A stretch of 64,000 nucleotides of DNA, taken from positions 2,294,001 through 2,358,000 of the forward strand of contig JBMNES010000001.1 in the NCBI GenBank assembly GCA_050948905.1. Direction: 5' to 3'. The position numbers were made by a program, and so were the translations under genes. Below the pieces are notes generated by a model that was given only the letters and a program-made list of their open reading frames with translations, was not told where the DNA came from and searched no databases. This DNA is from DTKD01 sp050948905 (lineage in GTDB: Bacteria; Armatimonadota; UBA5829). Below are positions 34,932-42,953 of this stretch, one piece after another; the stretch's first letter is position 1; the number at the start of each line of letters is the position of its first letter.

Positions 34932-35684
34932 TTGCTCAAAGTAGATGGGCTTGTAAAATACTACAGAAACAACCTGGCTGTCGACGGAGTCTCGTTTTCG
35001 GTGGCAGAGGGTGAGATCGTCGGCCTTGTCGGACCGAATGGCGCCGGCAAAACCACAATCCTGCGCTGCATCACCGGGATAGTGCAGTCCACCGAGGGCT
35101 GCATAGAAGTAGATGGCCTCGAACTCGCCACAAACGAGGAAGCGGTCAAAAAATCCCTCGCGTTCGTCCCGGAGGTGCCGACTCCTTATGAAATGCTCAC
35201 AGTCTGGGAGCACCTGCGATTTATCGCTATGGCCTACCAGACCCTGGATCGTTTCGACGAACGCGCTGAAGAGCTTATGAGGCGCTTCGACCTCTACGAA
35301 AGGCGCAACGACTTTGTGCTTAGCCTCTCTAAAGGTATGAAACAGAAACTCGCCATCGCATGCGCATTTGTCCACGACGCAAAAGTCGTCCTGCTCGACG
35401 AACCATTGATCGGCATAGACCCCAAGGGCGCAAAAGAGCTTAAGGATATGCTACTGGACCTGAAACAGCGGCAGGGTTCGATACTTATCAGCACACATAT
35501 GCTCGACACCGCTGAGCATCTCTGTGATCGCATAATAATCATACAACGAGGCGTAATCATCGCAGAAGGCACTCTGTCGGAACTGCACGAGCGGGCAAAA
35601 ATAGGAAACGATGCCTCCCTTGAAGACGTGTTCTTGAGTTTGACCGAGGAGAGCAAGGCGGTTGAAGCCCCTACTATATCTTGA
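34932..35684 (+). CDS. ABC transporter ATP-binding protein
   Basis: ATPase of an export-type ABC transporter. The 250-residue protein has Walker A GLVGPNGAGKTTILR near residue 32, the signature LSKGMKQKLAIACAF near 132 (LSKGM rather than LSGGQ, as in many drug or Nat/CcmA-type exporters), and Walker B KVVLLDEPLIGIDP near 152. The TTG start at 34932 follows GGAGGAT. It overlaps the next gene, a large permease, by 23 bases. The substrate cannot be deduced. Confidence 0.9.
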   Translation: MLKVDGLVKYYRNNLAVDGVSFSVAEGEIVGLVGPNGAGKTTILRCITGIVQSTEGCIEVDGLELATNEEAVKKSLAFVPEVPTPYEMLTVWEHLRFIAMAYQTLDRFDERAEELMRRFDLYERRNDFVLSLSKGMKQKLAIACAFVHDAKVVLLDEPLIGIDPKGAKELKDMLLDLKQRQGSILISTHMLDTAEHLCDRIIIIQRGVIIAEGTLSELHERAKIGNDASLEDVFLSLTEESKAVEAPTIS

Positions 35685-37329
35685 ATATCGATTATTTGTT
35701 AACTCGATAAAAAATACACTGCGAAGCCCGGTAAGGCTGATTCCGGCGCTGTTGGTGGCGGCGTTTGTGATCGCGTGGATTATGCAAACAGCGATCTTAC
35801 TGGCAAGCGCGCCGAGACCTAATATGCTCGTATGGAAGACTCTTGGCCCAGCTCTCCACCTCGAAGGCCTGGTCCAATCAGCGACGTTTCTGCTCCTGAG
35901 CTTTGGGACGGTTGTTATATTATTTCACGCGTTTTCCACCGGCTCGCTGATCTTTTCTCTTGCTCACATCGACTTTCTATTTCCCACCCCCATACCTCGT
36001 CGCTCGGTTCTATTGCTGAAATTGTTCAGAGACTATCTTAGGTACACTCTTTGGATTGTTCTTTTTGTGGTCTTTACAGGGGCGCCAGCTATGCAGGCTC
36101 TCGGAGGCAGTCTGTATCCTTATGGTTTTGTCAGTGTAGCCGCGTTGGCTGCTTACTTATTATTTGTGCTCAACGTTACCCATACGGTCAACATAGTCTT
36201 CACCTTCGGTTTTGAACGGTTCAAGCAGCTTAGTGTTATCGTCAAGTCGCTTCTTATTTTAGTAGCGGCCTCTGCAGTGATTGTCGGAATATGGCATTTC
36301 GCGTGGACCGGAAGCGCCGACTTTAGTTTGCGCGACGCCGCGGCCTCACCTATTATTAGAACAGTCTTCGCTCCGGCGCATTGGTGCTCGTCGCTGATTC
36401 TATCCCCGTTCACCGCGATGAATGCAGAAAAGGTGCGTTTCGATCAGCTCATATTATTGTGGCTGCTGGCTGCAGGCAGTTTCTTTATGTTGATATCCCG
36501 AAAAGAGAACATATACGAGCCATCTCTTGGGGTCAGCGTAAAAGCGGCCAGGATGAAGCAGGCGATGATATCCGGGGATTCCACGGCTATTCGCGTGCAA
36601 AATCTTCAGGAAAAAGGCACCACCCGGTCCAAACTCCTGTTAATACGACCGTTCGGAAAGGGTGCAACGGCTCTGCTCTGGAAGAACCTGCTTATGCGTT
36701 ATCGCATGTCGTGGGGGCAGTTGCTGTTGCTCGTTGTTCTGCCAATCGGGGTGATATTCGCCGTCTCCCGGGTAGACGCGGTCGAAATACTGCAAAATCT
36801 GCCGTTTATCCTGATCTATCTCTCCTTTCTGATGTCGATCACCGTCCAACCCCAGATACGCGCAGAGCTGAAGCATGCAAATATCCTCAAAGCGATGCCG
36901 ATATCTGCTTACAAAGTGATGTTGATGCAAATTTTGACCGGAACCATATATTTGGCATCTGGCACTCTGGCTTTTGCGATCTCGATGTGGGCGCTTGTGC
37001 CGGCTGCGCGAACGGATCTATTGCCCGCCTGCACAATAGCCTCCATTTTCCTCGGATTCCCATGCGTGGCGGCAACGTCTATTCCTGCTCTGCTGTATCC
37101 GGATTCGCGCGACCAGGCTCAGAATTTCTTCTGTAATATAATAGGAATGGCGTTGATTGCAGTCGCTTTGGCCCCGACAGTCGTGCTGGGAGTCGTCCTT
37201 GGGGTTTTGCTTGAGATGTCTGCTTACACTGTCATAGCGCCTATCTGTGTGGTGAACTTCATCGTCGGAATGGCGGCTGTGGCTGTAGCGGGGGCGATAT
37301 TTCAAAAGTATAATCCCGGCAGCGAGTAG
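35662..37329 (+). CDS. Membrane subunit of a putative ABC exporter
   Basis: A 555-residue polytopic protein with about 11-12 hydrophobic segments in two halves separated by a cytoplasmic loop at about residues 275-345 (YEPSLGVSVKAARMKQAM, then a Lys/Arg stretch and FGKGATALLWKNLLMRYR). The N terminus LLYLEYRLFVNSIKNTLRSP and the repeated LLWKNLLMRYR motif match the 'putative ABC exporter' membrane family in which each half starts with a coupling helix. It starts at TTG 35662 inside the ATPase gene, so the two are coupled. Likely an efflux or lipid export pump of unknown substrate. Confidence 0.8.
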   Translation: MKPLLYLEYRLFVNSIKNTLRSPVRLIPALLVAAFVIAWIMQTAILLASAPRPNMLVWKTLGPALHLEGLVQSATFLLLSFGTVVILFHAFSTGSLIFSLAHIDFLFPTPIPRRSVLLLKLFRDYLRYTLWIVLFVVFTGAPAMQALGGSLYPYGFVSVAALAAYLLFVLNVTHTVNIVFTFGFERFKQLSVIVKSLLILVAASAVIVGIWHFAWTGSADFSLRDAAASPIIRTVFAPAHWCSSLILSPFTAMNAEKVRFDQLILLWLLAAGSFFMLISRKENIYEPSLGVSVKAARMKQAMISGDSTAIRVQNLQEKGTTRSKLLLIRPFGKGATALLWKNLLMRYRMSWGQLLLLVVLPIGVIFAVSRVDAVEILQNLPFILIYLSFLMSITVQPQIRAELKHANILKAMPISAYKVMLMQILTGTIYLASGTLAFAISMWALVPAARTDLLPACTIASIFLGFPCVAATSIPALLYPDSRDQAQNFFCNIIGMALIAVALAPTVVLGVVLGVLLEMSAYTVIAPICVVNFIVGMAAVAVAGAIFQKYNPGSE

Positions 37330-37356
37330 TCCTCTCTTGTTCTCCATTTAGCTCGT

Positions 37357-37420
37357 ACAAAAAAGGCTCCCCAGTCCTGGCGGACTGGGGAGGAGAAAAG
37401 AGGGTGGGAAGGTTTGCTAC
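37357..37420 (-). ncRNA. Candidate small RNA, copy 1
   Basis: Predicted minus-strand transcript of about 63 nucleotides. A single-stranded 5' part carries the C/U-rich run CUUCCCACCCUC and CUUUUCUCCUCC, complementary to Shine-Dalgarno sequences. It ends in an intrinsic terminator: CTCCCCAGTCC/GGACTGGGGAG, 11 perfect pairs with loop GCCA (37392-37367), then CC and six T (to 37359). No open reading frame fits. The promoter lies at 37425-37453. Confidence 0.6.
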
Positions 37421-37424
37421 TATA

Positions 37425-37453
37425 TATACGACACAACGTTTGGGAATGTTCCA
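37425..37453 (-). promoter_or_regulatory. ECF-like promoter of small RNA copy 1
   Basis: On the minus strand TGGAAC (37453-37448), 17 bases, then CGTATA (37430-37425). Both boxes recur in copy 2 with the same spacing although the spacer sequence differs. The AAC ... CGT pattern is that of extracytoplasmic-function sigma factors. Confidence 0.55.
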
Positions 37454-37511
37454 CTTTCTTGAAAAAAAGATACTAATGAATCAGAAAAGTGCATAACGAA
37501 CAACAAAGACA

Positions 37512-37573
37512 CAAAAAAGCTCCCCAGCCCTGGCGGACTGGGGAGGAGAAAAGAGGGTGGGAAGGTTTGCTAT
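37512..37573 (-). ncRNA. Candidate small RNA, copy 2
   Basis: Nearly identical to copy 1, including the C/U-rich 5' part. The terminator stem (37545-37520) has one mismatch (CTCCCCAGTCC against GGGCTGGGGAG), then six T at 37518-37513. Conservation of the unpaired run as well as the stem argues against a simple terminator duplication. Confidence 0.6.
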
Positions 37574-37577
37574 TATA

Positions 37578-37606
37578 TATACGACGCAGCTAATTGGTTC
37601 GTTCCA
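37578..37606 (-). promoter_or_regulatory. ECF-like promoter of small RNA copy 2
   Basis: TGGAAC (37606-37601), 17 bases, CGTATA (37583-37578) on the minus strand, same geometry as copy 1. Confidence 0.55.
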
Positions 37607-37734
37607 CCCATTTTCAGAAAATAATTTGCCGATGATTTATCCACGTGGTAGAATTGAGAGTAGCCGAGAGGCAGTCCACTTGCATTGAAGTGGATATCAA
37701 TCGAACAGACACCACACGTCAAAGGACTTATATA

Positions 37735-38844
37735 ATGCCGCTTGTTGTTGGCGTTTCCTTCAGAAAAGTAGGCAAGGTCTACTACTTCGATCCAGTCGAA
37801 CTCGAGCTTCACGAAGGCGATTTCATAATCGCCGAAACAGCACGGGGGATGGAGTTCGGAGAAGTAGTGCTGGAACCCAGGGAGGTCAGTGAAGAAGACC
37901 TCGTGGCTCCTCTCAAACCAATTGTCAGGCTCGCTACCGGGGATGACCTCCAGCGCGAAGCAGCGAATCGGGAACGAGAGGCCCACGCATTCCAGGTCTG
38001 TCAAAGCAAGATCGCGAAGCACAACCTGCCCATGAAATTGCTGGAGGCCGAATACGCATTCGACGGCTCGCAGGTTACGTTTTCATTCTCGGCAGACGGC
38101 AGGGTAGACTTCCGGGAACTCGTCAAAGACGTCGCCGGAACCCTCAGGACCAAAGTCCAACTGCATCAGATAGGCGTCAGAGACGAAGCCAAGTTGATCG
38201 GCGGATTTGGTACCTGCGGTCGGCCGCTGTGCTGCGCCACCTTCTTAAGCTCATTTGACCCCATATCAATGAAGATGGCGAAGGATCAGAGCCTGTTTTT
38301 GAACCCGGCTAAGTTTTCGGGTTGCTGTGGGAAACTGATGTGCTGCTTGCGATACGAGCACGATTTCTATAAACAGGCACAGCGATCTCTGCCCTCGGTA
38401 GGGGCTGTTCTGCCGCTGGAAAAGGGTGAGGGCAGAGTAATCGACATCAATTATATCAGCGGCGAGATCACCGTACAGACGGAAGAGGGAGTACAGGTAC
38501 ACATACCCGCATCCAGCTTAGATATGCAGGGTATGTGCCGTCGTCACGGTGTTGGGTGCGACCTGTCCGAGCCGCATTGCCAACCTATCTGTGTCGATCC
38601 TCACGACTGCGAGTGCATCAGCCAGGATATCGACGATTCCGATGACGACATTGTCGACGAAGACGCGCCTGTGGACTACGAAGGAGTATTGCAGGTTCCG
38701 AAGCACGCTGATGACGCAAATAATGGCAAGTCACATAAGCACAGGCCCAAAAACCATAACTCCAACGGTGGCAAACGCGGAATGCGGCTGCGGCGCAAGA
38801 AGTCTAATCACGACAATGGACAATCTGAAGAAGGAAACCACTGA
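37735..38844 (+). CDS. PSP1/RicT (YaaT) family protein
   Basis: Relative of RicT (YaaT), which with RicA and RicF forms an Fe-S complex that modulates RNA processing in Bacillus. The 369-residue protein has the PSP1 core with GVRDEAKLIGGFGTCGRPLC-type cysteine cluster, then AKFSGCCGKLMCCLRYEH, so the paired-cysteine region is complete. After about residue 270 a cysteine/histidine-rich segment and a basic tail (GGKRGMRLRRKKS) follow that may bind nucleic acid. ATG 37735 follows AAAGGA; the open frame back to 37645 would run through the repeat flank and is not supported. The stop overlaps the fmdB-type gene. Confidence 0.9.
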   Translation: MPLVVGVSFRKVGKVYYFDPVELELHEGDFIIAETARGMEFGEVVLEPREVSEEDLVAPLKPIVRLATGDDLQREAANREREAHAFQVCQSKIAKHNLPMKLLEAEYAFDGSQVTFSFSADGRVDFRELVKDVAGTLRTKVQLHQIGVRDEAKLIGGFGTCGRPLCCATFLSSFDPISMKMAKDQSLFLNPAKFSGCCGKLMCCLRYEHDFYKQAQRSLPSVGAVLPLEKGEGRVIDINYISGEITVQTEEGVQVHIPASSLDMQGMCRRHGVGCDLSEPHCQPICVDPHDCECISQDIDDSDDDIVDEDAPVDYEGVLQVPKHADDANNGKSHKHRPKNHNSNGGKRGMRLRRKKSNHDNGQSEEGNH

Positions 38845-39071
38845 TGCCGATATACGAGTTTCATTGCCAGTCGTGTGATCGCAACTTCGAACTGCTGATA
38901 GGAATAAGCCGAATCCACGAAGCAACGTGCCCAAACTGCGGATCAGGTGACCTGAAACGGGCGGTTTCTACATTTTCCTCGCGCACTGCAGGGGATGACT
39001 GCTATAATCATTCGGGCAGTTCCTGCGATGGCTGCTCTTCGGGCCAATGTGCGACCTGCGGTATGCATTAG
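38844..39071 (+). CDS. FmdB-type zinc ribbon protein
   Basis: A 75-residue protein with the FmdB regulatory-protein domain: MPIYEFHCQSCDRNFELL, then CPNCGSGDLKRAVSTF, giving two CxxC pairs for zinc. The tail is rich in Cys, Ser and Gly (SSCDGCSSGQCATCGMH), adding five more cysteines. Function is unknown. ATG 38844 overlaps the PSP1 gene stop (TGATG) and metG follows, an order also seen around rnpA/holB-ricT-metG loci in other bacteria. Confidence 0.9.
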   Translation: MPIYEFHCQSCDRNFELLIGISRIHEATCPNCGSGDLKRAVSTFSSRTAGDDCYNHSGSSCDGCSSGQCATCGMH

Positions 39072-39180
39072 CTGCGCAATGCCGCGTTCTACGAAGGAAC
39101 CGACGCGTGCTGTGCAGAACTTGCGTTTAGCAGCGTGATTTAGCGCATGCCTGCCACATTCCAATCGCTGAGAGATACTT

Positions 39181-41127
39181 ATGACCAACAAAGCATACTA
39201 TATAACGACGCCAATCTATTATGTAAACGATGTCCCGCATATCGGCAACGCATACACGACAATTATGGCCGATATTGTCTCCCGCTATCACAGGCTCAAA
39301 GCTGAGCGAACGTTCTTTTTGACGGGTACCGACGAGAACGCAATCAAAGTAGCATCTGCGGCAGCCGATAGAGGAATCCCGGTGGCTGAATACGTCGATC
39401 AGCTTGCCGAGGATTTTAAGAAAGTGTGGAAGAGCCTTGATATAGAATACGACGACTTCATCAGGACCACAGAGCCTCGGCACACGCAGGTTGTAAAGTC
39501 GATATTTAAACGACTTCTCGACCAGGGTGATATCTACGAGGGCAGTTACGAAGGCTGGTATTGTGTGCCGTGCGAGACTTTTCTGTCTGATTCTGAGCTT
39601 GTAAACGGCAAGTGCCCTTCTTGTGATCGAGATGTCGAGTGGGTGGAGGAGACCAATTACTACTTCAAACTCTCCGCATACTCCGATAGATTGCTGGCTC
39701 ACATAGACGCCAATCCAGATTTCCTGCAGCCGGAGTTCCGCAAAAACGAGGTAGTCAGCTTCATCAAACAGGGCCTGCGCGATATCTCCATAACTCGCGA
39801 CAACAGAGGGTGGGGGATACCTGTTCCGGGCGACGATAGCAAAGTGATCTACGTCTGGTTTGATGCGCTTATTAACTATATCAGCGCCACGGGTTATCTC
39901 ACCGACGAGGAGCGCTTTAAAAGCATCTGGCCTGCGGACCTGCAGCTTATGGGCAAGGACATCTTTGTGAGATTCCATTGCACGTTCTGGCCGGCTATGT
40001 TAATGGCGCTTGATCTTGAGCTACCTAAGGTGTTGTTCGGTCACGGGTTTTGGACTATCGACGGCGAGAAGATTTCCAAATCTAAAGGAAACGCCATCTC
40101 CCCGGCCGCGCTTGCAGAGGAGCTTGCTTCGGAATCCGGCGCTTCAAGGGACGTATGCCTCGATGCGGTGAGATATTTCTTATCCCGCGAGGTCACGCTC
40201 GGATTGGACGGGGACTTCTCCATCAAATCGTTCAGAAACCGGTTCAATTCTGATCTGGCCAACGACCTCGGCAATCTGCTCAATCGCACTCTTAGCATGC
40301 TCGGCAAATACTTTGATGGAGCTGTGCCGGACCCGAAGAGTTTCGGAGGCGGGATGCGAAGCGAGATATCGGAGACAGCGCAGGCGGCTCTCGGCTTTTG
40401 CGATAAATTTGAATTTACCCGGGCCCTTGAAGCCATCTGGCAGTTAATAGGCTCCGGAAACAAATATATAAACGACACCGAGCCTTGGAAGTTGGCCAAA
40501 CAGGACAACACCGACGAACTTGCCGGGGTGCTGTACTCAGCGCTCGAAGTCGCGAGGGCGGCGGCTATTATGATATCCCCGTTTATGCCCGCGACGGCTG
40601 CCGAAATAGCTCGCCAGTTGGGTATGGCGGACACGTTTGCCTCGCTAAAATGGGCCGACATCACCTCAGATAAGTCAATTCAGGTCGGGACCAAAATCCA
40701 GGGGCCGGATCCAATATTTCCAAGGCTAGGCAGCAAACGCAAGGAGGAAGCGAAGGTGACCGAAGAAGCCAAGGCCGCTGCAACGGAAGAAAAAACACAG
40801 GATCGCATAAACTACGACTACTTCAGCAAACTCGATATTCGCATCGCTGAGGTATTGACAGCAGAGCGTATCGAAGGCGCGAATAAGCTCCTGAAGCTGA
40901 CGGTTAATCTGGGTGATGAGCAAAGGCAGATTGTGGCTGGGGTTGCTGCTAACTACGAACCCGACATGCTTGTTGGTCGAAAGATCGTGCTGTTGACAAA
41001 TCTGGAACCCGCGAAAATCCGTGGGGTTGTGTCAAACGGAATGCTGCTTGCAGCGACCGACGCCGACGGCGGGGCTGTGCTCTTGCAGCCGGATAAGGAT
41101 GTGGCGCCCGGCTCGAATGTAAAATAG
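39181..41127 (+). CDS. metG: Methionyl-tRNA synthetase
   Basis: Charges tRNA-Met. The 648-residue protein has the class I HIGH-type motif in YYVNDVPHIGNAYTT, the zinc-knuckle CVPCETFLSDSELV with CPSCD near residue 145, and KISKSKGNAISP (KMSKS variant) near 298. The C-terminal ~105 residues after an Ala/Glu/Lys linker are a Trbp111/EMAP-type tRNA-binding domain (DYFSKLDIRIAEVLTAERI). ATG 39181 is supported by the conserved N terminus. Confidence 0.97.
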   Translation: MTNKAYYITTPIYYVNDVPHIGNAYTTIMADIVSRYHRLKAERTFFLTGTDENAIKVASAAADRGIPVAEYVDQLAEDFKKVWKSLDIEYDDFIRTTEPRHTQVVKSIFKRLLDQGDIYEGSYEGWYCVPCETFLSDSELVNGKCPSCDRDVEWVEETNYYFKLSAYSDRLLAHIDANPDFLQPEFRKNEVVSFIKQGLRDISITRDNRGWGIPVPGDDSKVIYVWFDALINYISATGYLTDEERFKSIWPADLQLMGKDIFVRFHCTFWPAMLMALDLELPKVLFGHGFWTIDGEKISKSKGNAISPAALAEELASESGASRDVCLDAVRYFLSREVTLGLDGDFSIKSFRNRFNSDLANDLGNLLNRTLSMLGKYFDGAVPDPKSFGGGMRSEISETAQAALGFCDKFEFTRALEAIWQLIGSGNKYINDTEPWKLAKQDNTDELAGVLYSALEVARAAAIMISPFMPATAAEIARQLGMADTFASLKWADITSDKSIQVGTKIQGPDPIFPRLGSKRKEEAKVTEEAKAAATEEKTQDRINYDYFSKLDIRIAEVLTAERIEGANKLLKLTVNLGDEQRQIVAGVAANYEPDMLVGRKIVLLTNLEPAKIRGVVSNGMLLAATDADGGAVLLQPDKDVAPGSNVK

Positions 41128-41144
41128 CGGCTGCGAATTGCCGA

Positions 41145-41173
41145 TTGACGCCGCCCGGCTGGGATTGTATCAT
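41145..41173 (+). promoter_or_regulatory. Promoter of the Lrp/AsnC regulator
   Basis: TTGACG at 41145-41150, 17 bases, TATCAT at 41168-41173. It lies in the short gap after metG. Confidence 0.55.
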
Positions 41174-41200
41174 TGGAACAACTCGACATTAGGACGGGAA

Positions 41201-41683
41201 ATGGAACGACAAATACTATCCATACTTGAACGGGACGCCCGCACTCCGGCTTCCAAAATTGCGGTGATGCTTGGAATCTCGGAAAAAGAGGTAACTGATG
41301 CAATTGAGGACCTCACCAACAGAGGGGTCATCAGATGCTATAAAACCGTTATAGACTGGGATAAAGCCGGCAAGGAGCGGGTATTTGCATTTATCGACGT
41401 TCGTGTGACCCCCAGCAGAGGAGCTGGGTACGATCAAATAGCGCGCCGTATTTATAAATATGACGAGGTGCACTCGGTATACTTAGTATCCGGTGACTAT
41501 GACCTGCGAGTCGTTCTTGAAGGCAGGACGATGCAGGAAGTGGCCTTCTTTGTGGCGGATAGGCTGGCCACACTTGACGGTGTGCTTTCGACAAGAACCA
41601 ATTTTCTGCTAAAAAAATATAAGGACAGCGGAGATATATTTGAGGACTCTGGCGAGGATTTTCGACTTGCCGTTTCGGCCTGA
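41201..41683 (+). CDS. Lrp/AsnC family transcriptional regulator
   Basis: DNA-binding regulator that probably responds to an amino acid. The 160-residue protein has an N-terminal winged helix (ILSILERDARTPASKIAVML, then a recognition helix SEKEVTDAIEDLTNRGVIR) and a C-terminal RAM/AsnC ligand domain (FAFIDVRVTP, YLVSGDYDLRVVLEG). ATG 41201 has AGGACGGGA before it; the frame back to 41138 contains the promoter and was rejected. The aminotransferase follows in the same direction after 67 bases, so it is the likely target. Confidence 0.92.
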   Translation: MERQILSILERDARTPASKIAVMLGISEKEVTDAIEDLTNRGVIRCYKTVIDWDKAGKERVFAFIDVRVTPSRGAGYDQIARRIYKYDEVHSVYLVSGDYDLRVVLEGRTMQEVAFFVADRLATLDGVLSTRTNFLLKKYKDSGDIFEDSGEDFRLAVSA

Positions 41684-41750
41684 TTTGAACAGTCGGGTCG
41701 CTGGTGAGTCGCGATTGCGCAGGCTCTGATAGCTCGCCGTGGAAACATAG

Positions 41751-42908
41751 ATGAAACCTATCTCTCGAATGGTAACTTCCACGCCTGCGTCGGGTATACG
41801 CAGGTTTTTTGATGTGGCTGCAAAAATGCCCGATGCGATCTCGCTGGGCGTCGGGGAGCCGGACTTCGCCACGCCCTGGCGCGTGCGCGAAGCGTGCATA
41901 TATTCGCTGGAACGAGGTCGCACCAGCTATACATCCAACTACGGAATGTTGGAACTGCGCGCTGCCATCAATGAATATCTAATCAAGCACGAACAAGTTG
42001 AATATAATCCGGAGACGGAGATATTAATCACGGTCGGGGTAAGCGAGGCTATGGACCTCGTTATGAGGGCGCTGCTGGACCCGGGCGATGAGGTGATCTG
42101 CCCGGAACCGTGCTATGTCTCTTATAAACCGTGTGTGTTGTTTGCCGGTGGTGTACCTGTCGTAATACAGACATCCGCCGAGACGGCATTTTGTGTCGAG
42201 CCGGAGCAAATACGCGCAGCGATCACGCCAAAGACCAAGGCTATTCTTATCAGCTATCCGTCCAATCCTACAGGCGCTATCGCTTGTCGGGAGACTCTCC
42301 ACCAAATAGTCGACATCGCCATCGAGCATGATCTATACATTATTACAGACGAGATATACGATCGGCTAACCTATGACTGCCGCCACACGTGTCTGCCCAC
42401 CATACCCGGCGCTTATGAACGCACTATCTATCTCAACGGTTTCTCTAAAGCCTATGCGATGACGGGATGGAGAATAGGTTACGCTGCTGGGCCGGCTGAT
42501 GTGATCGAAGCGATGATGAAGATCCACCAGTATACTATGCTGTGCGCCCCGATTATGGGGCAGATGGCGGCGCTGGAGGCGATCAAACACGGCTACGAAG
42601 ACAGCGAGGAGATGATCCAGCAGTATAATCAGCGCAGGAGAGTCATCGTTAAAGGTCTCAACGACGCTGGCTTATCGTGCCTGATGCCGGGCGGCGCGTT
42701 CTACGCATTCCCGTCTGTTAAGGAGACGGGGCTAAGCTGCGACGAGTTCGCCGAGAGGCTTCTCTATGAAGAGAAGGTCGTTGTGGTGCCGGGAAATGCA
42801 TTTGGTGACTGCGGAGAGGGGCATGTACGCTGTTCGTATGCGACTTCTATAGAAAAGATCGAACAAGCACTGGAGCGCATTGCGCGATTCGTCAAAAAAG
42901 TCTCGTAG
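41751..42908 (+). CDS. Class I/II pyridoxal-phosphate aminotransferase
   Basis: Fold-type I aminotransferase of the AspC/PatA group. The 385-residue protein begins with a typical SGIRRFFDVA and ISLGVGEPDF, and has YPSNPTGAI near residue 167, DEIYDRLTYD near 200, and the PLP-lysine segment NGFSKAYAMTGWRIGYAAG near 225. The C-terminal VRCSYATS carries the substrate-carboxylate Arg region. Pairing with an Lrp/AsnC regulator resembles alaR-alaT-like loci, so an alanine, aspartate or aromatic amino acid substrate is plausible but not determined. Confidence 0.92.
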   Translation: MKPISRMVTSTPASGIRRFFDVAAKMPDAISLGVGEPDFATPWRVREACIYSLERGRTSYTSNYGMLELRAAINEYLIKHEQVEYNPETEILITVGVSEAMDLVMRALLDPGDEVICPEPCYVSYKPCVLFAGGVPVVIQTSAETAFCVEPEQIRAAITPKTKAILISYPSNPTGAIACRETLHQIVDIAIEHDLYIITDEIYDRLTYDCRHTCLPTIPGAYERTIYLNGFSKAYAMTGWRIGYAAGPADVIEAMMKIHQYTMLCAPIMGQMAALEAIKHGYEDSEEMIQQYNQRRRVIVKGLNDAGLSCLMPGGAFYAFPSVKETGLSCDEFAERLLYEEKVVVVPGNAFGDCGEGHVRCSYATSIEKIEQALERIARFVKKVS

Positions 42909-42953
42909 GTCACGGCTGATTTCCAACGGGGCGATCAGCTTACGGAGTGGAAG

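Larger units (their letters stand above)
37330..37734. repeat. Gap holding two direct copies of a ~97-base unit, 153 bases apart
   Basis: Copy 1 covers about 37358-37454 and copy 2 about 37512-37607. The inner ~72 bases differ at only about three positions; further right only GTTCCA and TATACG blocks remain conserved while the bases between diverge. On the minus strand these blocks form promoter-like boxes and the inner part a terminated short transcript. Between the copies lies an A/T-rich, unremarkable stretch. Confidence 0.85.
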
